A stretch of 7,918 nucleotides of DNA from SURF-13 sp041695325 (GCA_041695325.1 JBGFRC010000016.1:1-7918), one strand, 5' to 3'. Positions 1-6,459 are shown, counted from the first letter of the stretch. Numbers and translations: made by a program. Notes: a model not told the origin generated them from the sequence alone.

Positions 1-241
1 TCGCCCCGGTAGCTCAGATGGCTGAGCCGCGCAGCGGCGCAGGCCGGCACCAGGGATGTGCCGGCGGGTGGGCGGAAGAAAGGTGCCGTTACGCCAGGGA
101 CGGCGTCACCACAGGTTGCAGTCGCCCCGGTAGCTCAGATGGCTGAGCCGCGCAGCGGCGCAGGCCGGCACCAGGACGTGCCGGCGGGTGGGCGGAAGAA
201 AGGTGCCGTTACGCCAGGGACGGCGTCACCACAGGTTGCAG
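1..241 (+). repeat. Tandem 121/120-bp units carrying a tRNA-Arg 5' fragment
   Basis: Two near-identical units lie head to tail at 1-121 and 122-241, and a third partial copy runs into the intact tRNA gene from 242. Each unit starts with TC plus the first 19 nt of the downstream tRNA (acceptor 5' strand and D-arm), up to the shared string ending in GATGG. It then diverges from the tRNA but still closes a D-arm-like hairpin (GCTCA 12-16 with TGAGC 23-27). About 95 bp of non-tRNA sequence follow, with three more possible hairpins: 26-30/34-38, 43-50/58-65 and 91-95/102-106. The two units differ only in the loop of the 43-65 hairpin, where one base is lost and one or two are changed while the 8-bp stem is kept. 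The window begins inside the array, so more copies may lie upstream. The simplest origin is tandem duplication of the tRNA leader plus the tRNA 5' end. No protein reading is credible. Confidence 0.9.
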
Positions 242-243
242 TC

Positions 244-317
244 GCCCCGGTAGCTCAGATGGATAGAGCATCCCCCTCCTAAGGGGAAGGTCGGACGTTC
301 GAATCGTCTCCGGGGCA
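244..317 (+). tRNA. tRNA-Arg (anticodon CCT)
   Basis: A complete cloverleaf can be drawn. The 7-bp acceptor stem is GCCCCGG (244-250) with CCGGGGC (310-316), and the discriminator is A317. The D-stem is GCTC/GAGC (253-256/266-269). The anticodon stem is TCCCC/GGGGA (271-275/283-287), with a 7-nt loop holding CCT at 278-280, which reads the arginine codon AGG. The T-arm is 293-297/305-309 with loop TTCGAAT and one G-U closing pair. The variable loop has 5 nt. The 3' CCA is not encoded, since CTT follows, so CCA would have to be added by the nucleotidyltransferase. The upstream leader is the end of a tandem unit whose other copies repeat this gene's 5' part. No clear rho-independent terminator follows, only an AT-rich stretch before metE. 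Confidence 0.95.
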
Positions 318-325
318 CTTTATTT

Positions 326-335
326 ATGTTAACAT
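326..335. promoter_or_regulatory. 10-bp palindrome in the metE upstream region
   Basis: ATGTTAACAT is a perfect 10-bp palindrome in the short AT-rich gap (318-396) between tRNA-Arg and metE, the place where a metE promoter or operator would be expected. It does not match the MetR box form TGAA-N5-TTCA. The gap is too short for a cobalamin or SAM riboswitch. A role as an operator is a guess from position alone. Confidence 0.2.
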
Positions 336-396
336 CCCCCGTTTAATTTCACACTTAAAAACAATCTCTAAATAACACCGGGAGCAGCCTTAAGTC

Positions 397-2745
397 ATGA
401 GCATTGCACACAATCTTGGATTTCCCCGCATCGGCGTAAAGCGCGAACTGAAGCGCGCCCTGGAGGCGTATTGGAAGGGCGAGCAGGACCAGGCCTCGCT
501 GGAGGCTGTGGGCCGCGAACTGCGCGCGCGCCACTGGAAGTTGCAGCAGGAGGCTGGTCTCGATCTTATCCCGGTGGGCGACTTTACCTGGTACGACCAC
601 GTGCTCGATACCTCGGTGCTGCTCGGCGTGGTGCCCAAACGCTTCGGCGACGTACATGGAAGTACTAGTGTCGCGGGAGGCAGGACGCCGGGAGCGACCG
701 CGGTGACGGGCGATGTGGATTTCAAGACCTACTTTCGCATGGCGCGCGGCCGTGCGCCGGGCGACAAGGCGGGCCAGGCCGACACCTACGCCTGCGAGAT
801 GACCAAGTGGTTTGACACCAACTATCACTACATCGTGCCGGAGTTCGAAGCGCAGCAAACGTTCCGCGTCGCCTCCGGTAAATTATTCAGCGAGCTGGCC
901 GAGGCCAAGGCGATGGGCCTGCGCGCCAAGCCAGTGCTGGTCGGTCCGCTTACCTATCTGTGGCTTGGCAAGACCAAGGGTGCGGCCTTCGACCGGCTCA
1001 CCCTGCTGGAGCGGCTGCTGCCGGTGTACGCCGGGATACTGGCGCGCCTCAAGACTGAAGGCGTGGAGTGGGTGCAGATGGATGAACCCATCCTCGCGCT
1101 CGATCTGCCGCAGGCGTGGAAGAGCGCGTTTGAGACGGCCTATAACCGCTTGCAGTCTTCCGGCCTCAAGCTCATGCTCGCCACCTATTTCGGCGCGCTG
1201 CTTGACAACACCGGCGTGGCCTGCCATTTGCCGGTGGAAGGCCTGCACATTGACCTGGCGCGCGCGCCGGATCAGCTGACCTCGGTGCTGGATCAGCTCC
1301 CCGCGTACAAGATTCTCTCGCTCGGCGTGGTGGACGGGCGCAACATCTGGCGCGCCGATCTGGAGCGCGCGCTCGACGTGCTGGAGTCCGCCAAGGCGCG
1401 CCTGGGCGCGCGCCTGTGGGTGGCGCCCTCGTGCTCGCTGCTGCACACCCCGGTGGACCTCGCGCACGAAACCAAGCTGGACGATGAATTCAAATCCTGG
1501 CTCGCGTTCGCCACGCAGAAAGTCACCGAGGTGGTGACGCTCGCGCGCGGCTTGAATCAGGGCCGGGCCGCTATTTCCAGGGAGCTGGCCGCGAGCCGCG
1601 CCGCGGTGGAGTCGCGCAAGACCTCCAAGCGCATCCATCGCCCGGAGGTGAAGCAGCGCGCCCAGGCGCTGGGCGCGAACGAGGACAAGCGTCACGCGCC
1701 CTACGCCCAGCGGCGCGAATTGCAGCACAAACTTTTGAAATTGCCGTTGCTGCCTACCACCACCATCGGCTCGTTCCCGCAAACCCAGGCGATCCGCAAC
1801 GCGCGGCGCGACTTCAAGGCCGGGCGCATCAGCGAGGCGGAGTACCGGGAGCGCATGAAGCAGGAGATCGCGTTCGCGGTGAAGAAGCAGGAGGAAATCG
1901 GGCTCGATGTGCTGGTGCACGGCGAGGCCGAGCGCAACGACATGGTGGAATACTTCGGCGAGCTGCTGCAAGGCTACGCCTTCAGCGAAAACGGCTGGGT
2001 GCAGAGCTACGGCTCGCGTTGTGTCAAGCCGCCGATCATCTTCGGCGACGTGGCGCGCCCCAGGCCGATGACGGTGGAGTGGATCGCTTACGCGCAGTCG
2101 CTCACCAAGAAGCTGATGAAGGGCATGTTGTCCGGCCCCATCACCATGCTGCAATGGTCGTTCGTGCGCGACGATCAGCCGCGCAGCCAGACCGCGCTGC
2201 AGATCGCGCTTGCCCTGCGCGATGAAGTGCTCGACCTGGAAAAGGCGGGCATCAAGGCGGTGCAGATAGACGAGCCCGCGCTGCGCGAGGGCCTGCCGCT
2301 GCGCAAGGCGGACTGGGCCGATTACCTGCGCTGGGCGGCGCATGCGTTCCGCGTCAGCGTCGGCGCGGTGCGCGACGACACGCAGATACACACCCACATG
2401 TGCTACGCGGAGTTCAACGACATCATAGACTCCATCGCCGCGCTGGACGCCGACGTCATCACCATCGAGACCTCACGCTCCGACATGGAGCTGCTCGACG
2501 CGTTCGTGAACTTTTCCTATCCGAACGAAATCGGCCCCGGCGTGTATGACATCCATTCCCCGCGCGTGCCGACCAGGGACGAGATCGTGCGCCTGATGGA
2601 GAAGGCGGCGAAGGTGGTGCCGGCGGAGCGCCTGTGGATCAACCCCGACTGCGGCTTGAAGACCCGCGACTGGCCGGAAGTGGAAGCCGCTCTCGGCAAT
2701 ATGGTGTCCGCCGCCAAGACGCTGCGCGAGCGGCTGCAACGCTGA
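397..2745 (+). CDS. metE: Cobalamin-independent methionine synthase MetE
   Basis: MetE makes methionine by moving the methyl group of 5-methyltetrahydropteroyl-triglutamate to homocysteine in the cytoplasm, without vitamin B12. The 782-aa protein is collinear with E. coli MetE (about 753 aa) as I recall it. It has an N-terminal barrel (start MSIAHNLGFPRIG, then GRELRARHW and PVGDFTWYDHVL) and a C-terminal catalytic barrel (PTTTIGSFPQT, HGEAERNDMVEYFGE, QIDEPALREGLPLR). All four zinc ligands are visible: His667, Cys669, Glu691 and Cys752, the last in NPDCGLK. Their spacing equals that of E. coli residues 641, 643, 665 and 726. The extra length comes mainly from a Gly/Ala/Thr-rich stretch at about residues 86-103, described separately. 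The start is supported by family similarity. A weak GGAG lies 12 nt upstream (381-384). The gene converges on the HAD phosphatase. Function is near certain; regulation is not evident. Confidence 0.97.
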   Translation: MSIAHNLGFPRIGVKRELKRALEAYWKGEQDQASLEAVGRELRARHWKLQQEAGLDLIPVGDFTWYDHVLDTSVLLGVVPKRFGDVHGSTSVAGGRTPGATAVTGDVDFKTYFRMARGRAPGDKAGQADTYACEMTKWFDTNYHYIVPEFEAQQTFRVASGKLFSELAEAKAMGLRAKPVLVGPLTYLWLGKTKGAAFDRLTLLERLLPVYAGILARLKTEGVEWVQMDEPILALDLPQAWKSAFETAYNRLQSSGLKLMLATYFGALLDNTGVACHLPVEGLHIDLARAPDQLTSVLDQLPAYKILSLGVVDGRNIWRADLERALDVLESAKARLGARLWVAPSCSLLHTPVDLAHETKLDDEFKSWLAFATQKVTEVVTLARGLNQGRAAISRELAASRAAVESRKTSKRIHRPEVKQRAQALGANEDKRHAPYAQRRELQHKLLKLPLLPTTTIGSFPQTQAIRNARRDFKAGRISEAEYRERMKQEIAFAVKKQEEIGLDVLVHGEAERNDMVEYFGELLQGYAFSENGWVQSYGSRCVKPPIIFGDVARPRPMTVEWIAYAQSLTKKLMKGMLSGPITMLQWSFVRDDQPRSQTALQIALALRDEVLDLEKAGIKAVQIDEPALREGLPLRKADWADYLRWAAHAFRVSVGAVRDDTQIHTHMCYAEFNDIIDSIAALDADVITIETSRSDMELLDAFVNFSYPNEIGPGVYDIHSPRVPTRDEIVRLMEKAAKVVPAERLWINPDCGLKTRDWPEVEAALGNMVSAAKTLRERLQR
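651..707 (+). repeat. In-frame palindromic insertion within metE
   Basis: Here MetE has about 16-18 residues (86-103, rich in Gly, Ala, Thr and Ser) that E. coli MetE lacks between the 'VPxRF' region and 'VDxxTYF'. The DNA holds ordered symmetry: GTAC-N6-GTAC at 652-665, ACTAGT at 664-669, then GTCGC (670-674) pairing with GCGAC (694-698). Inside that stem two GGGA segments face each other around GGC/GCC (679-681/687-689). This looks like a small repeat element that landed in frame on the surface of the enzyme. The boundaries are approximate because they rest on remembered homologues. It could also be natural loop variation of this lineage. Confidence 0.5.
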
Positions 2746-2762
2746 TTCTCCCTCGTGGATTC

Positions 2763-2788
2763 CCCCTCTCCCCGCAGCGGGAGAGGGG
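2763..2788. repeat. CCCTCTCCC-type palindromic repeat, copy A
   Basis: A perfect 10-bp stem, CCCCTCTCCC (2763-2772) with GGGAGAGGGG (2779-2788), surrounds a 6-nt loop. It fills the 45-bp gap between the convergent metE and HAD genes and ends 2 bp before the HAD stop codon. Related copies occur at 6405-6530. It may slow or end transcription from both sides, but neither strand shows a T-tract, so it is not called a rho-independent terminator. Confidence 0.8.
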
Positions 2789-2790
2789 TA

Positions 2791-3465
2791 TTATCTCAGG
2801 CTGATCGCCGGCCAGCCCTTTTTCTTCGCGTACTCCGCAAGCTGCGCGTCCGGGTCCACCGCGACCGGGTGCGCGACCCACTCCAGCAAGGGGATGTCGT
2901 TGTGCGAGTCGCTGTAAAACCAGCTCTCGTTTGGCGTGGCGCCCTTTTCTTGCAGCCACCGCTCCAGGCGCGCGACCTTGCCCTCCCGATAACACGGAAT
3001 GCCCGCGACCTTGCCGGTGTAGCGGCCATTCTTCATCTCCGGCTCCGAGGCGAGCAGCTCGGGCACGCCGTAGGCTTCGGCGATCGGGCCGGTAATGAAA
3101 CGGTTGGTGGCGCTGATGATGAGCAGGGCGTGGCCGCGCCCGCGGTGGCGTTCAATCAACGCGCGCCCCCCGGGCAGCATGATGGGCGCGATCTTCTCGC
3201 GCATGAAGCGCTCGCGCCAGGCGAGCAAAGTGGGCAGGTCGTGTTGCGCCAGGGGGCGAAGTTGAAAATCAAGAAACTGACGGATGTCCAGCGTCCCCGC
3301 TTGATACTGTTCATAATAGCGCAGGTTCTCGCGTTCGTAATGCTCGCGGTCAACGATGCCCTGCTCGACCAGAAACACCCCCCATAAATAGTCGCTGTCG
3401 CCCGCCAGCAGGGTGTTGTCCAAGTCGAAAATCGCCAGTCCCTTAAGCACCGGTACAAGATACAA
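2791..3465 (-). CDS. HAD-superfamily subfamily IB phosphatase (SerB-like)
   Basis: This is a cytoplasmic phosphomonoesterase of the haloacid dehalogenase fold, in the IB subfamily that includes phosphoserine phosphatase. The substrate cannot be read from sequence. All four HAD motifs are present, numbered from the TTG start: DLDNT with nucleophile Asp14 and acid/base Asp16; Ser118 in IISAT; Lys163 in REGK; and Asp186/Asp190 in SDSHNDIPLL. The helical cap lies at about residues 20-95. The start is doubtful. The longest frame begins with TTG at 3465, inside a TACAAGA heptamer, and gives MYLVPVLKG. A GTG at 3450 gives MLKGLAIFDLDNT, which fits the family better, since members usually start 5-8 residues before DxD. 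Neither has a strong ribosome-binding site. It is divergent from rppH and convergent with metE. A HAD gene beside rppH-ptsP is, from memory, also found in Pseudomonas, which suggests an old neighbourhood. Confidence 0.9.
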   Translation of the reverse strand: MYLVPVLKGLAIFDLDNTLLAGDSDYLWGVFLVEQGIVDREHYERENLRYYEQYQAGTLDIRQFLDFQLRPLAQHDLPTLLAWRERFMREKIAPIMLPGGRALIERHRGRGHALLIISATNRFITGPIAEAYGVPELLASEPEMKNGRYTGKVAGIPCYREGKVARLERWLQEKGATPNESWFYSDSHNDIPLLEWVAHPVAVDPDAQLAEYAKKKGWPAISLR

Positions 3466-3474
3466 GATACAAGA
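3454..3474. repeat. Three tandem TACAAGA heptamers
   Basis: TACAAGA occurs three times in a row at 3454-3460, 3461-3467 and 3468-3474. One inverted copy (TCTTGTA) lies at 3513-3519. The array covers the possible start region of the HAD gene and part of the divergent promoter region. Copy-number change by slippage would alter spacing here, and would shift the frame if the TTG start is used. Confidence 0.85.
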
Positions 3475-3523
3475 GAAAAGTAAACCTCTTGCTTTTGCTC
3501 TTTTCCCTTTTCTCTTGTATCTT
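3464..3523. repeat. 17-bp perfect inverted repeat between HAD gene and rppH
   Basis: The left arm at 3464-3480 and the right arm at 3507-3523 are perfectly complementary over 17 bp, around a 26-nt pyrimidine-rich spacer. The arms are AT-rich, unlike the GC-rich surroundings. It lies between two divergent genes, so it could be an operator, a cruciform or a dispersed repeat whose two ends meet here. No T-tract of terminator type follows on either strand. Confidence 0.85.
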
Positions 3524-3548
3524 TCTAATTTTATCCATCGTTAAGCAC

Positions 3549-4106
3549 ATGACCGGTTCCGACGGTTATCGCCCCAACGTGGGCATCATCCTCGCCAATG
3601 ACGAGCGCAAACTGCTGTGGGCGCGGCGCATCCGCCAGGACGCCTGGCAGTTCCCGCAAGGGGGCATACACCGCCATGAAACGCCGGAGCAGGCGATGTA
3701 CCGCGAGCTGGGCGAGGAGCTGGGCCTGCAAAAAGAGCACGTGGCGCTGATCGGCTGCACGCGCGACTGGCTGCGCTACGAAATACCCAGGCATCTGGTG
3801 CGCCGCCTGCCTGTGCGTGGCCGCCTGCTTGCGCGCGACGCGCAGGCAAGCACGCAGACAGGCGACCGCGCGCCGTTTTATATCGGACAGAAGCAAATCT
3901 GGTTTCTGTTGCATCTGACCGCACAGGAACAGTGCATAACGCTCGACGCCAGCTCCAGGCCTGAATTTGACCGCTGGCGCTGGGTGGATTACTGGACGCC
4001 GCTCGCCGAGGTGGTCGCCTTCAAGCGCGCGGTGTACCAGCAGGCGCTGACCGAGCTTGCGCCGCTGTTTTTCGGAGAAAACACGCGCAATTCCGCATCC
4101 CGTTAA
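3549..4106 (+). CDS. rppH: RNA pyrophosphohydrolase RppH (Nudix)
   Basis: RppH removes pyrophosphate from the 5'-triphosphate end of mRNAs, opening them to 5'-end-dependent decay by RNase E. The chosen ATG gives 185 aa starting MTGSDGYRPNVGI, which matches the family start D/E-GYRPNVGI. The frame stays open upstream to 3489, but that part reads as a hydrophobic, unconserved tail from a low-complexity spacer. The Nudix box runs from about residue 38 to 60 (GG-x5-E-x7-RELGEELGL), with metal-binding Glu53, Glu56 and Glu57. Family motifs WQFPQGGI, WLRYEIP, IGQKQIWFLL, PEFDRWRWVDYW and VVAFKRAVY are present. Between LVR (85) and IGQKQ (112) lie 26 residues, against about 7 in E. coli; the excess is described separately. 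ptsP follows 27 bp downstream on the same strand, so the two are probably co-transcribed. No strong Shine-Dalgarno sequence is seen. Confidence 0.95.
   Translation: MTGSDGYRPNVGIILANDERKLLWARRIRQDAWQFPQGGIHRHETPEQAMYRELGEELGLQKEHVALIGCTRDWLRYEIPRHLVRRLPVRGRLLARDAQASTQTGDRAPFYIGQKQIWFLLHLTAQEQCITLDASSRPEFDRWRWVDYWTPLAEVVAFKRAVYQQALTELAPLFFGENTRNSASR
3804..3864 (+). repeat. In-frame palindromic insertion within rppH
   Basis: This 61-bp stretch of rppH is an imperfect palindrome. The outer arms 3804-3817 and 3851-3864 pair with two mismatches and one G-U. An inner stem pairs TGCTTGC (3826-3832) with GCAAGCA (3846-3852), and continues as GCGC/GCGC (3833-3836/3840-3843) around a GAC loop with an AG bulge. 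It encodes about 19 extra residues (roughly 87-104, Arg/Leu/Ala then Ser/Thr/Gln) that E. coli RppH lacks, between LVR and IGQKQ. The frame is kept, and all catalytic motifs on both sides are intact. It resembles, from memory, dispersed palindromes of the CCTGCCTGTGCGTG type in other Proteobacteria. I cannot verify this. Confidence 0.65.
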
Positions 4107-4133
4107 GTTTTTATTTCCTGAGCCGGCCTGACC

Positions 4134-6398
4134 ATGCTTGCAAGCCTGCGTCGCATCGTGCAAGAAGTGAACGCCGCCCGCAACCTGGAGCAGGCGCTCA
4201 CGATCATTGTGCAGCGCGTCAAGCAGGCCATGGCGGCGGACGTGTGTTCCGTCTATCTCGCCGATCCGGGGCAGCAGCAATACGTGCTGATGGCCACCGA
4301 CGGGCTCAATCCAGACGCCGTGGGGATGGTGCGTCTCAAGCTCGACGAAGGGCTGGTCGGCGTGGTGGGCGAGCGCGCCGAACCGCTCAACCTCGATAAC
4401 GCCCCCGATCATCCGCGCTACCGCTTTGTCGCCGAGACCGGGGAAGAGCGTTATCACGCCTTTCTCGGCGCGCCCATCATTCATCACCGTCAGGTGCTGG
4501 GCGTGCTGGTGGTGCGCCAGCGCGCGCGGCGCAAGTTCGATGAGAACGAAGAGACCCTGCTCGTCACCATCGCCGCGCAACTGGCGGGCGGCATCGCGCA
4601 CGCGCAGGCGAGCGGCGGCCTCAACAATTTGCAGCACGGCAATCGCGGGGCGCAAGGCCGCGCGGTCGCCGGCTTGCCCGGCGCGCCCGGCATCGGCATC
4701 GGTCAGGCGCTGGTGATCTATCCGCCCACCGACCTCAACGCCATCCCGGATCGCAAAAGCGCCGATGCTGCCGCGGAAATCAAACTGTTCGAACGCGCGC
4801 TGAGCAAGGTGCGCGGCGATATCGAATCCCTCACCGCGCGCCTGCGCGCCACGCTGCCCGAAGAAGACCTGGCGCTGTTCGACGCCTATCTGCACATGCT
4901 GCGCGGCGAGAGCCTGGCGGGCAAGACCATCGCGCGTATCCGCGCCGGACAATGGGCGCCGGGTGCTCTGCGCGACACCATACTGGAGCACACACACGCC
5001 TTCGAGGCGATGGGCGACGCCTATTTAAGCGAGCGCGCGAGCGACGTGCGCGACCTCGGCCTGCGCATCCTGGTGTATCTGCAAGCCGACACGCGCCGCA
5101 ACCATGACTATCCGCCGCGCACCGTGATCGTGGGCGAAGACGTGTCCGCCACCGCCCTCGCCGAGGTGCCGAAAGACCGGCTCGCCGGGGTCATCTCGGT
5201 GCGCGGCTCCAGCTCGTCGCACGTCGCCATCCTGGCGCGTGCCATGGGCGTTCCGGCGGTGATGGGCGCCGCGGACCTCGACGTGATCCGCGTGGACGGA
5301 CGCGAGGTGGTGGTGGACGGTTATCGCGGACGGCTCCATGTGGAGCCGGCAGACGCGGTGCGCGCCGAATACCAGCGCATCGCGCGCGAAGAGCGCTCAC
5401 TCGCCGCCGAGCTTTCCGGCCTGCGCGATCTGCCCGCCGTCACGCGCGACGGGCACCGCATCCCGCTTTACGCCAACACCGGACTTTTGTCCGACATCAC
5501 GCCCACCTTGAACAGCGGCGCGGAAGGGATAGGACTCTATCGCACCGAATTTCCGTTCATGACGCGCGAGCGTTTCCCAGGCGAAGAGGAGCAGCGCGTC
5601 ATCTACCGCCAGGTGCTGGAGGCGTTTCACCCGCGCCCGGTGATTCTGCGCACGCTTGACATCGGCGGCGACAAAAGCCTGCCGTATTTTCCCATCGAGG
5701 AAGACAACCCCTTCCTGGGCTGGCGCGGCATCCGCGTCAGCCTTGATCATCCGGAGATTTTCATCGTGCAGCTGCGCGCCATTCTGCGCGCGAGCAGGGG
5801 ACTGAACAACCTGCACCTGCTGTTGCCCATGATCAGCGCCCTGTCCGAAGTGGACGAGGCGCTGCGCCTGATCAAGCGCGTGCATGACGAGCTGAACGAA
5901 AACGGGGAAACGCCGGTGATGCCGCGGGTGGGCGTGATGATTGAAGTGCCGTCCGCAGTCTACCAGGCCGACGCCATCGCCGCGCGGGTGGATTTTCTCT
6001 CCGTCGGCAGCAACGACCTCACCCAGTATCTGCTGGCGGTGGATCGCAACAACGCGCGCGTCGCCTCGCTTTATGACGCCCTGCACCCCGCCGTGCTGCG
6101 CGCGCTGATGCAGGTGGTGGAGGGCGCGCACCGGCATGAAAAACCGGTGAGCGTGTGCGGCGAAATGGCCGGCGACCCCGCCGCCGCGCTGCTCTTGCTC
6201 GGCATGGGCATGGACAGCCTCAGCATGAGCGTGGCGAGCCTCCCGCGCGTCAAGTGGGTGATCCGTAACTTCAGCCGCGATGAGGCGCGCCGCCTGCTCA
6301 ACGAAGCGCTGCAACTGCATACTGCCTCGGCGATCCGCCTGCTGCTGCACGCCGCCTTGCAACAGGCGGGGCTGGGCGGCTTGATAAGAGCGGCATGA
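4134..6398 (+). CDS. ptsP: Phosphoenolpyruvate-protein phosphotransferase PtsP (EI-Ntr)
   Basis: PtsP is enzyme I of the nitrogen-related PTS. It takes phosphate from PEP onto a histidine and passes it to NPr (PtsO), then to EIIA-Ntr (PtsN), a regulatory rather than sugar-transport relay in the cytoplasm. The 754-aa protein has the expected order: an N-terminal GAF domain (about 1-160, with VCSVYLAD and FLGAPIIHHRQVLGVLVV), an EI N-terminal domain from about 180 (GLPGAPGIGIG), a swivelling phosphohistidine domain (His363 in SSSSHVAILARAMGVPAVMG), and a C-terminal PEP-binding barrel. In the barrel I see Arg470 (LYRTEFPF), Arg506 (RTLDIGGDK), Mg ligands Glu604 and Asp628 (GSNDLTQY), and Cys675 (CGEMAGDP). 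Length is close to E. coli PtsP (about 748). All key residues are present, so it should be active. It is 27 bp downstream of rppH, the same order as in E. coli. ptsN and ptsO are not in this window. Confidence 0.97.
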   Translation: MLASLRRIVQEVNAARNLEQALTIIVQRVKQAMAADVCSVYLADPGQQQYVLMATDGLNPDAVGMVRLKLDEGLVGVVGERAEPLNLDNAPDHPRYRFVAETGEERYHAFLGAPIIHHRQVLGVLVVRQRARRKFDENEETLLVTIAAQLAGGIAHAQASGGLNNLQHGNRGAQGRAVAGLPGAPGIGIGQALVIYPPTDLNAIPDRKSADAAAEIKLFERALSKVRGDIESLTARLRATLPEEDLALFDAYLHMLRGESLAGKTIARIRAGQWAPGALRDTILEHTHAFEAMGDAYLSERASDVRDLGLRILVYLQADTRRNHDYPPRTVIVGEDVSATALAEVPKDRLAGVISVRGSSSSHVAILARAMGVPAVMGAADLDVIRVDGREVVVDGYRGRLHVEPADAVRAEYQRIAREERSLAAELSGLRDLPAVTRDGHRIPLYANTGLLSDITPTLNSGAEGIGLYRTEFPFMTRERFPGEEEQRVIYRQVLEAFHPRPVILRTLDIGGDKSLPYFPIEEDNPFLGWRGIRVSLDHPEIFIVQLRAILRASRGLNNLHLLLPMISALSEVDEALRLIKRVHDELNENGETPVMPRVGVMIEVPSAVYQADAIAARVDFLSVGSNDLTQYLLAVDRNNARVASLYDALHPAVLRALMQVVEGAHRHEKPVSVCGEMAGDPAAALLLLGMGMDSLSMSVASLPRVKWVIRNFSRDEARRLLNEALQLHTASAIRLLLHAALQQAGLGGLIRAA

Positions 6399-6404
6399 GC
6401 GCTG

Positions 6405-6427
6405 CTCCCCGCAAATCGGGAGAGGGG
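6405..6427. repeat. CCCTCTCCC-type repeat, degenerate copy B
   Basis: This is a short hairpin, CTCCC (6405-6409) with GGGAG (6418-6422). It shares the CCCCGCA and CGGGAGAGGGG segments with copy A at 2763-2788 but has lost most of the left arm. It begins 6 bp after the ptsP stop codon and overlaps the start of copy C. Confidence 0.6.
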
Positions 6428-6459
6428 AAGTACTCCCTTTCCGCCTGGGCGGGAGAGGG
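6424..6459. repeat. CCCTCTCCC-type repeat, copy C
   Basis: A direct partner of copy D: both begin GGGGAAGTAC and then run into a palindrome. Here the left arm has drifted (CCCTTTCCGCC against GGGCGGGAGAGGG), so the stem is imperfect. The offset to copy D is 70 bp. Confidence 0.75.

Noticed and set aside
1..241. Possible CRISPR array or minisatellite.
   Set aside because: The whole 120-bp unit repeats with no variable spacers, only two full copies are seen, and no cas genes are present.
58..282. Open frame of 74 codons over the tandem units, reading VAPVAQM-type peptides.
   Set aside because: It is the translation of tRNA 5' sequence and its repeats, a known source of spurious annotated proteins. 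It ends inside the tRNA gene.
318..396. Cobalamin or SAM riboswitch, or MetR site, ahead of metE.
   Set aside because: The gap is only 79 bp, there is no TGAA-N5-TTCA box, and no riboswitch consensus stretch is visible.
883..2397. Long minus-strand open frame of 504 codons opposite metE.
   Set aside because: It is a high-GC shadow of metE with Arg/His/Gln-rich composition, no recognisable domain, and full overlap with a well-conserved gene.
2763..2788. Bidirectional rho-independent terminator between metE and the HAD gene.
   Set aside because: The stem is strong, but no T-tract follows on either strand, and the same palindrome recurs elsewhere as a repeat.
3489..3548. N-terminal extension of RppH by 20 residues.
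   Set aside because: It reads as a hydrophobic run encoded by the pyrimidine-rich spacer and right arm of the inverted repeat. The family begins just before GYRPNVG, matching ATG 3549.
3531..4997. Long minus-strand open frame of 488 codons opposite rppH and ptsP.
   Set aside because: It crosses two certain genes and their gap, has shadow composition, and shows no domain.
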